A stretch of 64,000 nucleotides of DNA. Origin: JAGWBJ01 sp964291465. GTDB lineage: Bacteria; Chloroflexota; Dehalococcoidia; Lucifugimonadales; JAGWBF01. Positions within the stretch are counted from its first letter, which is position 1. Every line of letters starts with the position of its first letter. The stretch is from positions 86,949-150,948 of the forward strand of contig OZ219931.1 of NCBI GenBank assembly GCA_964291465.2, given 5' to 3'. The translations under genes were made by a program, and so were the position numbers. The notes beneath the pieces are model-generated. The model worked only from the letters and a program-made list of their open reading frames with translations, made no database searches and was not told the DNA's origin. Shown one piece after another: positions 48,114 to 56,218 of the stretch.

Positions 48114-49475
48114 ATGTACGAGACCCGCCGCCTGGCCGAGTTCGCGGCGGTGTGCCGTTACCAGGACCTCCCGCCCCCCGTCGTCGAGGCCGTCCGGGTC
48201 TACGTGCTCGACAACCTGGCCAGCGGCCTGGTGGGCTCCCGCACTCCGTGGGCCGACATGGTCGGCGACTTGGTCCGGGAGACGGCCCCCGACGGCCCCT
48301 GCTCCGTGTTCCAACGACCCTGGACCACGTCCCCGTCCCATGCGGCCCTGGTCAACGGGACCATGATCGGCGGCTTCGAGACGGACCACGCCTTCGTCCC
48401 CGGCTCCTGCCACCCCAGCGCCGCCGTCTTTCCCGCGGCCCTGGCCGTCGCCGAGAAGCGCCGGCTGGACGGACGGTCCTTCATCGCGGCGGTGGCCGCC
48501 GGCTACGAGCTGGCATGCCGGGTGGGCGCGGCCGCCACCCGGTCGGTGGAGGACCAGCGGGGGTTCCACGGCCCGGGGACCAACGCGCCCTTCGGCGGAG
48601 CGGCGGGCTCGGGCCGGTCCCTGGGGCTGGACACGGAGGCGATGGTCAACGCCCTGGGTATCGCCGGCTCCCACGCCGGCGGGCTGCTGGAGTTCGCCCG
48701 GGAGGGGGCGATGACCAAGCGTCTCCACGTGGGCCGCGGCGCCCAGATGGGGCTGGAGAGCGCCCTCCTGGCGTCCCGGGGGTTCACAGGGCCCTCCACC
48801 GTGCTGGAGGGTGAGAAGGGGTTTCTGCGCGTCTACTCTCCCAGCCCCCGCCCCGAGCTCCTGCTGGAGGGCCTGGGAGAGCGTTACCTGCTCATGGACA
48901 TGCTGGTCAAGGCCTATCCCTGCCACGCATCCTTCCACCCAGTCGTCGAGGGCATCCACCGTCTCAGGGCCGGCGGCGGCATCGGGCCGGGCTCGGTGGA
49001 GTCCGTGCGGGTGGTGGGGTACGAGCGCATGATAAAGCGCCACGACCAGCGGGAGCCCACCAGCGTTCTGGGCGCCCAGTACAGCCTGCCCTTCTCCGTG
49101 GCCGTCGCCCTCTGCCGGGACATCGCAGACCCCTCCACGTACAGCGAGGAGACCCTGTGGGACCCGGCCATCCGGAGGCTGGCGTCGTCTGTGGAGTTGG
49201 CCGTGGACGGGGACCGGTTCGGCGGGCCCGGCCGCCCGGCCGCCGAGGTGTCCCTGTCCGTCGCGGGGTCCGTCCACACCTTCCAGGTGGCGGGGTGGAA
49301 GGGCGCTCCCGGCAACCCCTACAACTTCGAGGAGATGGCCGCCAAGTTCCGGCGTTACGCGGCCGGGTCCCTGGACCCGGAGAGGGCCGAGCAGGTGGTG
49401 CGGACAGTCTCGACCCTGGAGGACGCCGACGTGGGCGACCTGGCCGCGCTGCTGAGGGCGGAGGGTACCCGATGA
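48114..49475 (+). CDS. MmgE/PrpD family protein
   Basis: The third MmgE/PrpD member of the window, 453 residues. It shares VRVYVLDNLASGL, LVNGTMIGGFETDHAFVPGSCHPSAAVFPAAL (parts NGTMIGGFETDHAF and GSCHPSAAVFPAAL), AGSHAGGLLEF, MTKRLHVGRGAQMG and VKAYPCHASFHPVVEGI. These blocks are closer to the cis-aconitate-decarboxylase/large MmgE branch than to the SMWKGCA-containing paralogues at 0-1 and 14-15.6 kb. Three bases separate it from the TcuA-like stop, and its TGA overlaps the aroE ATG. Substrate unknown; cis-aconitate or a related unsaturated acid is plausible from context. Confidence 0.87.
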   Translation: MYETRRLAEFAAVCRYQDLPPPVVEAVRVYVLDNLASGLVGSRTPWADMVGDLVRETAPDGPCSVFQRPWTTSPSHAALVNGTMIGGFETDHAFVPGSCHPSAAVFPAALAVAEKRRLDGRSFIAAVAAGYELACRVGAAATRSVEDQRGFHGPGTNAPFGGAAGSGRSLGLDTEAMVNALGIAGSHAGGLLEFAREGAMTKRLHVGRGAQMGLESALLASRGFTGPSTVLEGEKGFLRVYSPSPRPELLLEGLGERYLLMDMLVKAYPCHASFHPVVEGIHRLRAGGGIGPGSVESVRVVGYERMIKRHDQREPTSVLGAQYSLPFSVAVALCRDIADPSTYSEETLWDPAIRRLASSVELAVDGDRFGGPGRPAAEVSLSVAGSVHTFQVAGWKGAPGNPYNFEEMAAKFRRYAAGSLDPERAEQVVRTVSTLEDADVGDLAALLRAEGTR

Positions 49476-50335
49476 TGGTCCGGGGCGTCGGCATCATCGG
49501 GTACCCCATCCGCCACTCCATCTCCCCGGTGTTCCAGCAGGCGGCCCTGGACCACCACTCACTGGACGCCACCTACACGGCGTGGGAGGTGACCCCCGAG
49601 GGGCTCGGGGACTTCATGGCCGAGCTGCGGCGGGCCGACGCCCTGGGCATCAATGTCACTGTCCCCCATAAGGAGACGGTGATACCCTACCTGGACGAGG
49701 TCGACGGCTGGGCCTCCGACGCGGGCGCGGTCAACACCGTCCGCAAGGACGGCGCCGCCCTCGTCGGGCATAACACCGACGGCATCGGATTCATCCGTGC
49801 GCTGGAGGGGGAGGCCGGGTTCGCCCCCCGGGGGCGGAGGGCCCTGATCGTCGGGGCGGGCGGCTCGGCCCGGGCGGTGGCCCTGGCCCTGGCCCGGTCT
49901 GGCGTCGCCTCCATCACCATCGCCAACCGCACCCTGCAGAGGGCCGGGGACCTGGCTGCCGCCGTGTCCGGCCGGGGGGCGTCGTCGGGCCGGGAGCCTC
50001 CGCCGAGAATAGAGGCCGTTTCCCTGGACCACGTAAACGAAGCCGCCTCCTCGGCCGACCTGATCGTCAACTGCACCACCCTGGGCATGAGGCACGGGCC
50101 CGACGAGGTGGGGACGCCGCTGAGGGCCGACCACATACCCTCCGGCGCCTTGGTCTACGACCTGGTGTATAATCCTCCCGATACGCCCCTGCTGATGGAG
50201 GCCAGGAAGGCCGGGGCCGCCACGCTGGGAGGCCTGGCGATGCTCGTCTACCAGGGGGCCGCCGCCTTCGAGTACTGGACGGGGCTGGAGGCGCCGGCGG
50301 AGGTGATGATGAAGGCGGCGAGAGGGGCGCTGTGA
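49472..50335 (+). CDS. aroE: Shikimate dehydrogenase
   Basis: NADPH-dependent reduction of 3-dehydroshikimate. The 287-residue protein has GIIGYPIRHSISPVFQQAAL (shikimate site), NVTVPHKETV with catalytic Lys, GAVNTV, GHNTDGIGF with catalytic Asp, the NADP motif ALIVGAGGSARAV, ANRTLQRA, NCTTLGM and YDLVYNPPDTPLL. ATG 49472 overlaps the PrpD stop (ATGA) and has GGAGGG upstream; the codon at 49475 is an alternative start. It opens the shikimate part of the operon. Confidence 0.95.
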   Translation: MMVRGVGIIGYPIRHSISPVFQQAALDHHSLDATYTAWEVTPEGLGDFMAELRRADALGINVTVPHKETVIPYLDEVDGWASDAGAVNTVRKDGAALVGHNTDGIGFIRALEGEAGFAPRGRRALIVGAGGSARAVALALARSGVASITIANRTLQRAGDLAAAVSGRGASSGREPPPRIEAVSLDHVNEAASSADLIVNCTTLGMRHGPDEVGTPLRADHIPSGALVYDLVYNPPDTPLLMEARKAGAATLGGLAMLVYQGAAAFEYWTGLEAPAEVMMKAARGAL

Positions 50336-50372
50336 CGTATCTACCGGCAACGGCAGCCCCCGGGAGGTCTCA

Positions 50373-51566
50373 TTGGTCCGGTTCCTGACGGCGGGAGAGT
50401 CCCACGGGCAGGGGCTGGTCGTCATCGTCGAGGGTGTCCCGGCGGGGCTCCCCCTGGACGAAGACTACATCGGCTCCCACCTGGCCCGGCGGCAGCGGGG
50501 CTACGGCCGGGGTGGCCGGATGCTCATCGAGCGGGACCGGGCCGTCATCCTCTCCGGAGTGCGCCATGGCCTGACCCTGGGGAGCCCCATCGGGATGACC
50601 CTGGAGAACCGCGACTGGGTCAACTGGCAGGAGTCCATGAGCGTCGTCCCCGTGGAGGGCGAGGTGGCGCGGATTACCCGGCTGCGCCCGGGCCACGCCG
50701 ACCTTCCGGGGGCCATGAAGTACGGCTTCCAGGACGTGCGCAACGTCCTGGAACGGGCCAGCGCCAGGGAGACGGCCGCCCGGGTCGCCGCAGGCGCCGT
50801 GGCCCTGAGGCTGCTGGAGGAGTTCGGCATCGAGCTGCACAGCCACTCCGTGTCCATAGGCGGCGTGTGGGCAAGCCCCCGCGAGCCCATTGACTGGCAG
50901 TCCGTAGAGGAGTCCCCCGTGCACTGCGCCGACCCCGAAGCCGGGCCCCGGATGATGGCCGTCATCGACCGGGCCAAGGACGCCGGCGACACCGTCGGCG
51001 GCGTGGTGGAGGTGGTGGCCACCGGTGTGCCCATGGGGCTGGGCTCGCATGTGCAGTGGGACCGGAGGATAGACGGCCTCATCGCCCAGGCCCTCATGTC
51101 CATCAATGCCGTGAAGGCCGCCTCCATCGGCGAGGGCTGGGAGTCGGTGGACCGGATGGGCTCCCAGGTCCACGACGTGATAGAGCCGGTCACGGACCCC
51201 TCCCGGCCCTGGCAGCGCCGGACCAACCGCTCCGGCGGCACCGAGGGTGGGATGACCAACGGTATGCCCCTGGTGGCCCGGTTCGCCATCAAGCCCATAT
51301 CCACCTTGGTCAAGCCGCTGCCGTCGGTGGACCTGGACACGGGCGAGGTGGTCCAGGCCCACTACGAGCGCTCCGACGTGTGCCAGGTGCCGCCGGCCGG
51401 GGTCATCGGCGAGGCCATGGTGGCCCTGGTGCTGGCCGACGTCCTGATGGAGAAGTTCGGCGGCGACAGCGTCGAGGAGACCCGCCGCAACCACCGGGCC
51501 TACCTGCAGACGGTGGGCCCCCGGAAGGGCCCTTCGGGCCCGGAATGCCCGGAGTACCCGGTGTAA
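50373..51566 (+). CDS. aroC: Chorismate synthase
   Basis: Converts 5-enolpyruvylshikimate 3-phosphate to chorismate with reduced FMN. The 397-residue protein is full length: FLTAGESHGQGLVVIVEGVPAGL, RRQRGYGRGGRM, LTLGSPIGMTLENRDW, RPGHADLPGAMKYG, RNVLERASARETAARVAAGAV (parts NVLERASARETAARV), and RSGGTEGGMTNGMPL-like SGGTEGGMTNGMPLV. The start is TTG at 50373 with GGGAGG eight bases upstream. The only gap in this run, 37 bases, precedes it; the stop overlaps aroK (TAATG). Confidence 0.96.
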   Translation: MVRFLTAGESHGQGLVVIVEGVPAGLPLDEDYIGSHLARRQRGYGRGGRMLIERDRAVILSGVRHGLTLGSPIGMTLENRDWVNWQESMSVVPVEGEVARITRLRPGHADLPGAMKYGFQDVRNVLERASARETAARVAAGAVALRLLEEFGIELHSHSVSIGGVWASPREPIDWQSVEESPVHCADPEAGPRMMAVIDRAKDAGDTVGGVVEVVATGVPMGLGSHVQWDRRIDGLIAQALMSINAVKAASIGEGWESVDRMGSQVHDVIEPVTDPSRPWQRRTNRSGGTEGGMTNGMPLVARFAIKPISTLVKPLPSVDLDTGEVVQAHYERSDVCQVPPAGVIGEAMVALVLADVLMEKFGGDSVEETRRNHRAYLQTVGPRKGPSGPECPEYPV

Positions 51567-52141
51567 TGGAAGCGGACGCCCTCCCCCGGAACGTCATCCT
51601 CATCGGCTTCTCCGGCACGGGAAAGACCCGGGTGGGCAGGGAGGTGGCCCGCCTCCTGGATTGGGAGTTCGTCGACACCGACGAGGAGATCGAACGCGGG
51701 GCCGGCAAACCGGTCCACCGCATCTTCGCCGAGGATGGAGAGCCCGCCTTCAGAGACCTTGAGCGGGCACAGATTCGTGAGGCGTGCCGGGGGCAGCGCC
51801 GGGTCGTCTCCACGGGCGGCGGCGCGCCGGTGGACCCCGAGAACCGCGCCGCGATGCTGAGCGGGGGCGCAGTGGTCTGCCTGGACGCCCAGCCCTCGGC
51901 CATCTACCGGAGGCTCGTCGAGGACGCCGGCAACTCCGTGGCCGGGCGTCCCATGCTCGCGGGGGCAGACCCCCTGGGCCGTATCGCATCCCTCAAGGAA
52001 GAGCGACGGACGAGCTACGCCTCTGCCCACCACACCGTAGACACCGACGGCCTGACGGTGGAGGAGGTGGCCGGAAGGGTCGTGGAGCTTGTCGGCCCCG
52101 CCCGCCGCGAGACGGAGGTGTCCCCCCGAGGGAGAGGATGA
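51566..52141 (+). CDS. aroK: Shikimate kinase
   Basis: ATP-dependent phosphorylation of shikimate. The 191-residue protein has Walker A GFSGTGKT at 14-21, the shikimate-binding VDTDEEIERGAGK with Asp pair, EPAFRDLE with conserved Arg, VVSTGGGAPVDPENR and the LID-region Arg in VAGRPML. The TAATG overlap links it to aroC, and its TGA overlaps the aroB ATG. The C-terminal tail RRETEVSPRGRG is longer than usual and unrelated to the fold. Confidence 0.94.
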   Translation: MEADALPRNVILIGFSGTGKTRVGREVARLLDWEFVDTDEEIERGAGKPVHRIFAEDGEPAFRDLERAQIREACRGQRRVVSTGGGAPVDPENRAAMLSGGAVVCLDAQPSAIYRRLVEDAGNSVAGRPMLAGADPLGRIASLKEERRTSYASAHHTVDTDGLTVEEVAGRVVELVGPARRETEVSPRGRG

Positions 52142-53268
52142 CGGAGAGGACGAGGGAGCGTATGAGGGAGAGCGGTGACCTGGCCGCAGAGGTTACCCAC
52201 CTGGGCGGACGGTACCAGGTGCTGGTGGGATGGGGCCTGCTGGACGACCTGGGCGGGCGGGTCGCCGACCTGGGGCTCAAAGGCCCCGCTTATATCGTCA
52301 GCGACGACCGGGTGTTCACTCCCTACGGCCGCCTTGCCCAGCGCTCCCTCGAGAGGGTGGGGATTCCTGCCCACTGCTTCATCATTCCGGCCGGCGAGGC
52401 CAGCAAGACCCTGGAGGTTGCCCAGGGGATATACCAATGGCTCGTGGAGATGAGGGCCGAGCGCCGTCATCCCATCGTGGCGGTGGGCGGAGGCGTAGTG
52501 GGGGACCTGGCCGGCTTCGTGGCCGCGACCTTCCTGCGGGGGATGCCCTTCGTCCAGGTCCCCACCAGCATGGCCGCCATGGTCGACGCCTCCATCGGGG
52601 GCAAGGTTGCCGTGGACCTGGCCCAGGGCAAGAACCTGGTCGGCTCCTTCTATCAGCCCAGGCTGGTGCTGGCGGACGTGGCAGCCCTGGCCACCCTGGG
52701 AAAGCGCGAGCTGGCCGAGGGTTGGGCCGAGGCCATCAAGCACGGCCTCATCCTAGACGCCGAGCTGTTCTCCGTGTTCGAGGAGCACGCCGAGGCGCTG
52801 ATGGGCCTGGAGCCCGAGCTGTCCACCGACGTGATCCGCCGGAGCGTTGCCATCAAGGCGCGGGTGGTCAGCGAGGACGAGAAGGAGACCCTGGGCCGCC
52901 GCATACTCCTGAACTACGGCCACACCATCGGGCACGCCATCGAGGCGGCCACGGGCTACGGCCGGTACCTCCACGGAGAGGGGGTGTCCGTGGGGATGAC
53001 CGGGGCCTCCATCATCGGACGGGAGCTGGGGCTGACCGACCAGGACGTCGTGGACCGGCAGCGGCGGGTCCTGGAGCGCTTCGGCCTCCCCACCGCGGCC
53101 GGGGACGTGGAGCCCGAGGACCTCTTCCGGGCAATGTCTCTGGACAAGAAGACCGAGAGCGGCTCCATCCGCTGGGTCATGCTGGAGGACGTCGGAAGGG
53201 CGGTGGTTACCCGGGACGTCCCCGGCGATCTGGTGGAGAGGACGGTCCGCGGCCTCCTGGGCCCGTAG
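52138..53268 (+). CDS. aroB: 3-dehydroquinate synthase
   Basis: NAD- and divalent-metal-dependent cyclisation of DAHP to 3-dehydroquinate. The 376-residue protein has IPAGEASKTLEVA, AVGGGVVGDLAGFVAATFLRG, VPTSMAAMVDASIGGKVAVDL and GKNLVGSFYQP, AEGWAEAIKHGLI with a metal Glu nearby, NYGHTIGHAIEA and HGEGVSVGM with metal His residues. About 20 charged residues precede the first strand (MTERTRERMRESGD). Start overlaps the aroK stop (ATGA). Last gene of the plus-strand operon, four bases before the convergent GYD gene. Confidence 0.96.
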   Translation: MTERTRERMRESGDLAAEVTHLGGRYQVLVGWGLLDDLGGRVADLGLKGPAYIVSDDRVFTPYGRLAQRSLERVGIPAHCFIIPAGEASKTLEVAQGIYQWLVEMRAERRHPIVAVGGGVVGDLAGFVAATFLRGMPFVQVPTSMAAMVDASIGGKVAVDLAQGKNLVGSFYQPRLVLADVAALATLGKRELAEGWAEAIKHGLILDAELFSVFEEHAEALMGLEPELSTDVIRRSVAIKARVVSEDEKETLGRRILLNYGHTIGHAIEAATGYGRYLHGEGVSVGMTGASIIGRELGLTDQDVVDRQRRVLERFGLPTAAGDVEPEDLFRAMSLDKKTESGSIRWVMLEDVGRAVVTRDVPGDLVERTVRGLLGP

Positions 53269-53272
53269 CCGC

Positions 53273-53608
53273 TCAGGCAAACTCCTGCAGGATGCGGCTG
53301 AACTCGTCCTCCAGCGACGGGATGCTGTCCACGACCTGGGGCAGCTCATCCTCGGGGAAGGCCTTGAGGGTCGTGCTCCGTACGTTCCCCAGGCTGGAGA
53401 GGCCCAGGGCGATGGAGGCGCACGCCTGGTCGTCGGGGGCCTCCAGGATGCCCACCAGGTCGTACTGCCCCATGGTCAGGTAGATGTTGGGGAGGCGCCC
53501 GCCCGCGGCCTCCACAGCCTGCCGGACTGCGCTTACGTGCTGGGGCAGGTACCTGATGTTCCGTAGACCCTCGTCGGTGTAGGTCATCAACAGGACGTAG
53601 CTGGGCAT
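53273..53608 (-). CDS. GYD-domain protein
   Basis: A 111-residue protein of the GYD family: YVLLMTYTDEGLRNIRYLPQHVSAVRQAVEAAGG (parts VLLMTYTDEGLRNI and VSAVRQAVEAAGGRL), then YLTMGQYDLVGILEAPDDQACASIALGLSS and a VRSTTLKAFPEDEL strand. It has a ferredoxin-like dimeric barrel fold; function is unknown. The ATG directly abuts the TauE/SafE stop, with GGGGAG inside that gene, indicating coupled translation. No catalytic residues are evident. Confidence 0.85.
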   Translation of the reverse strand: MPSYVLLMTYTDEGLRNIRYLPQHVSAVRQAVEAAGGRLPNIYLTMGQYDLVGILEAPDDQACASIALGLSSLGNVRSTTLKAFPEDELPQVVDSIPSLEDEFSRILQEFA

Positions 53609-54682
53609 TTAGCTCCCCTCTCTCGTTTTTTCCCGGTACGGCGCGGACCGCGTCCGCTCCCGTCTGCTCCACTCGGCCGCGAAGAGGGCCGCAATGATGA
53701 CACAGATCCCCCCCGCGAAGGTGAGCAGCAGGACGGATGCCGCCGTGGCCAGAAAGTCGGGACCCGCCTCCGATGCCTGCCGCAGCCCCACGGCGATGGC
53801 CCCGCTGAGGACGGTCGCCCCGTACAGGACCCGGATCCTGGACGGCTCCACGAACCTGGTCGCCGCCACGCCAAGCTGGGACCCCGCCGAGGCCGCGGCC
53901 AGCATCATCACCGCCATCAGCAGGTCCACGTGGTTCGACAGCGCGTACAGCAGCGTGCCCACCGAGCCGGTTATGATCACCTGGAACAGGTCCGTCCCGA
54001 TGGCCACGGTGGTGGGCACCCCGAGGACGTATATCAGGATGGGCATCAGGATGAACCCCCCGCCGGCCCCCAGCAGTCCCGCGAGGAAGCCGACGCCGAA
54101 GCCGATGAGCACCAGCACCCACAGGGAGACCCGCTCCATGCCCGGCACCGACAGGGAGACGTAGGTCGGTACGCTGAACAGGCCGGGAATCCCGATGGAG
54201 TGGGGCGGCACCCGCAGCCTCCGGACCCTTCCGGCCAGGAGGGACGTGGCGGCCGGGTCGCCCTCCCCCGCTGCGCGCCGGGTCCTCAGGAAGTCGTAGA
54301 CCAGGAAAGACCCAAGGGTGCCCAGAAACGCCACGTAGACGTAGCGTATCACCGGCCCGGCGATGCCCACCTCCTCCAGGTGCGAGTTCAGCCGCTCGGC
54401 CGCGAACAGCGCCGGAATGGTGCCGATGACCATCAGGGCCCCCATCTTGAAGTCAACGTTGCCCACCCGGCGGTGCTTCAGGGTGTTGATCAGCGACGAC
54501 CCCATTATCAGCGTGAGCCCCGTCCCCACGGCGAACACCGGCGGCACGCCGAAGACCAGCAGTCCGCCGGTGATGAGGAAGCCGCCGCCCACCCCGAAGA
54601 AGCCGCTCAGGTTCCCCACCATCAGGCCCAGGAGCAGGAGCAGCGCCGGATGCACCTCGACTCCGGCATTGGGGAAGAGCAC
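53609..54682 (-). CDS. Sulfite exporter TauE/SafE family (DUF81) membrane protein
   Basis: A 357-residue membrane protein with two homologous halves. The first half contains LLLLLGLMVGNLSGFFGVGGGFLITGGL and VGTGLTLIMGSSLIN, the second GFGVGFLAGLLGAGGGFILMPILIYVLG and AIGTDLFQVIITG; the paired GVGGGF and GAGGGF motifs are the family hallmark. Roughly eight to nine helices with an inter-half polar linker of about 40 residues. Family members export sulfite, sulfoacetate or other anions, or import them; substrate unknown. The start is GTG 54682. A 66-residue membrane protein lies just upstream on the same strand. Confidence 0.9.
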   Translation of the reverse strand: MLFPNAGVEVHPALLLLLGLMVGNLSGFFGVGGGFLITGGLLVFGVPPVFAVGTGLTLIMGSSLINTLKHRRVGNVDFKMGALMVIGTIPALFAAERLNSHLEEVGIAGPVIRYVYVAFLGTLGSFLVYDFLRTRRAAGEGDPAATSLLAGRVRRLRVPPHSIGIPGLFSVPTYVSLSVPGMERVSLWVLVLIGFGVGFLAGLLGAGGGFILMPILIYVLGVPTTVAIGTDLFQVIITGSVGTLLYALSNHVDLLMAVMMLAAASAGSQLGVAATRFVEPSRIRVLYGATVLSGAIAVGLRQASEAGPDFLATAASVLLLTFAGGICVIIAALFAAEWSRRERTRSAPYREKTREGS

Positions 54683-54705
54683 GGCCTAGCTGCCGGCGGC
54701 GGGGG

Positions 54706-54906
54706 TCAACTCCGGCCGCTGTCCGTATTCATCTGACGGGACCGCCTGACCCTCCGTCCGAGTCTGGAGACGACCCGCAACACCACCTCCCATAGCGCGT
54801 ACAACCCAAGGGACAGGGTGGCCATGACCGCCAGCACGAAGACGCCCCACAGCCAGGGGCTGTCGTCGCTCAGAGCCCGGAGGAAGTCACCGATGGAGCC
54901 ATACAT
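54706..54906 (-). CDS. Small single-pass membrane protein
   Basis: A 66-residue protein, MYGSIGDFLRALSDDSPWLW then a hydrophobic segment GVFVLAVMATLSLGLYALWEVVL and a basic tail RVVSRLGRRVRRSRQ. The positive-inside rule puts the C-terminus in the cytoplasm. No Shine-Dalgarno sequence precedes ATG 54906; a weak -10 TAAGAT lies about 45 bases upstream on this strand. It is 23 bases before the transporter gene and may be a small partner of it. Not recognised. Confidence 0.55.
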   Translation of the reverse strand: MYGSIGDFLRALSDDSPWLWGVFVLAVMATLSLGLYALWEVVLRVVSRLGRRVRRSRQMNTDSGRS

Positions 54907-54993
54907 AGTCTGGACCGGACGGGGCCGGCAGCGGCCCCACCAATCTTATCATCGGAGTACTGGTATGAGAATAGCTCCCAGCCACCCCTAAGA

Positions 54994-55032
54994 TGTCATT
55001 CCGAGCCGCGGCGAGGAATCTCAGGCGCCCCC
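54994..55032. repeat. Short dispersed intergenic repeat-like element
   Basis: The sequence starts TGTCATTCCGAG, has a GC-rich centre CCGCGGC, and ends GAGGAATCTCAGG, with ATTCC and GGAAT as inverted arms. It matches the TGTCATTCCGAG...GAGGAATCT pattern that I know as a short intergenic repeat in many bacterial genomes. Only one copy is in this window. Confidence 0.5.
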
Positions 55033-55140
55033 GCTGAGCATGCCTCGCCGCCGGCCGATGGACGTCAAATGGCATGTGGCGCTGCCTCAGAACCCTACAG
55101 CACTTTCTAAGAAAACTATTAGATCATGTCTCGAAAATGC

Positions 55141-55170
55141 TTGAAAAACCCGTGGCCCCGTCGCTATGCT
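55141..55170 (+). promoter_or_regulatory. Promoter for the minCDE operon
   Basis: TTGAAA (55141-55146), 18-bp spacer, TATGCT (55165-55170); start near 55177. It is preceded by the AT-rich stretch around 55100-55135 that could act as an UP element. Confidence 0.5.
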
Positions 55171-55348
55171 TGGGCCAAGATGCCGTTGGCATAGTCCACC
55201 TGGGCCCACCCTCCGGTTGCTTGCAACTCTGCGGAGCACCGTTTCCAATGGGGGCCTGACGTGGACCGGTGGGGTGGTGGGCTGGAAGAGCCGCTGCCGA
55301 CGATCTCGCGCTCCACATCTTCGGGCTGTTGCGTTCTCTTTGGGTGTT

Positions 55349-56218
55349 ATGGAAGTGGCGACCCGCCAATTGGATGAACTCGTTGCCAGGCAGACTCCGC
55401 GGGAGCATCTCGTCAAGGTCGGCGGACGGGCATGGCAGCTCAGCTTCACCCTGGACGACCAGGCCGAGCTGGCCCGTGTAGAAGAGAGCCTGCGCCACTA
55501 CCTGCAGGAGAGCCAGGGCTGGTATTCCGGCGGTGAGGTGGCGGTGGATGTGGGGCGTCGCATCGTCTTCCCCGACCAGGTCAGGGCCCTCAGGCATGTG
55601 CTGGAGGAAGAGTTCGGGCTGAGGGTCTCCGGCTTCCGGTGTGACGCGCGGGTGCTGGAGGAGGCCATCGCCGAGCAGACCGGCGCCCCCGTGAGCGTGA
55701 CCTCCGACGGGGTGGCTCCACGGCCCAAGCGGAAAGAGCAGCCCGAGCCCCAGCCGCGTCCCTCGGAGCCCGGCCCGTTGCTGTTCAAGGGCACCTGCCG
55801 CTCGGGGACCGTCATCCGGCACGACGGAGACGTGGTGGTCTGGGGAGACGTCAACCCCGGGGCCCAGGTCTCGGCCACCAGGGACATCGTCGTGCTGGGC
55901 GATCTGTTGGGAGCGGCCCATGCCGGGTCGGCCGATGTGGGGTCCTCGGAGGCCATGGTGGTCGCCTTCTCCCTGCGGCCCATGCAGCTGCGCATCGGCC
56001 ACCTGGTGTCCGTCGCCCTCACCGGCAAGGGCGGCCGTAAGGGACAGCGGCACCCGGAGGTCGCCTACGTTAGAGGCCGCTCCATAGAAATCGCCCCCTT
56101 CACCGGGGGCCTTCCCAGGTTCCAGGGCTCCGGCGCCCGCGGGTTCCGTCGCGGGGCGGCGGTCGGAAAGTACGGTAAGCCCTCCTCGAAGGGCGGAAGG
56201 GGAATGAAAGGCCAATGA
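55349..56218 (+). CDS. minC: Septum site-determining protein MinC
   Basis: Inhibitor of FtsZ polymerisation positioned by MinD. The 289-residue protein has an N-terminal domain (about 20-125) and a C-terminal beta-helix domain with the conserved GDVNPGAQVSATRDIVVLGDLLGAAHAG (parts WGDVNPGAQVSATRDIVVLG and LLGAAHAG), preceded by FKGTCRSGTVIRHDG. A Gly/Lys-rich tail of about 45 residues (RRGAAVGKYGKPSSKGGRG) extends past the usual end. No good ribosome binding site precedes ATG 55349; GTG or TTG codons upstream are in frame. Stop overlaps minD (ATGA). Confidence 0.9.
   Translation: MEVATRQLDELVARQTPREHLVKVGGRAWQLSFTLDDQAELARVEESLRHYLQESQGWYSGGEVAVDVGRRIVFPDQVRALRHVLEEEFGLRVSGFRCDARVLEEAIAEQTGAPVSVTSDGVAPRPKRKEQPEPQPRPSEPGPLLFKGTCRSGTVIRHDGDVVVWGDVNPGAQVSATRDIVVLGDLLGAAHAGSADVGSSEAMVVAFSLRPMQLRIGHLVSVALTGKGGRKGQRHPEVAYVRGRSIEIAPFTGGLPRFQGSGARGFRRGAAVGKYGKPSSKGGRGMKGQ

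Larger units (their letters stand above)
54907..55348. other. Intergenic region between the divergent small membrane gene and minC
   Basis: No gene is evident in the 442 bases. It holds a short palindrome-containing repeat-like sequence (54994-55032), an AT-rich stretch (55098-55140), a promoter for minC (55141-55170), and a structured leader: ATGCC-GTT-GGCAT near 55178 and a nested stem CTCCGGTTGC/GCAACTCTGCGGAG at 55212-55237. The long leader of about 170 bases is unusual for this window. Confidence 0.55.

Noticed and set aside
46503..49277. A 924-codon minus-strand open frame opposite the TcuA-like and PrpD-like genes
   Set aside because: It spans two well-supported plus-strand genes and translates as Gly/Pro/His-rich filler, typical of antisense frames at this base composition.
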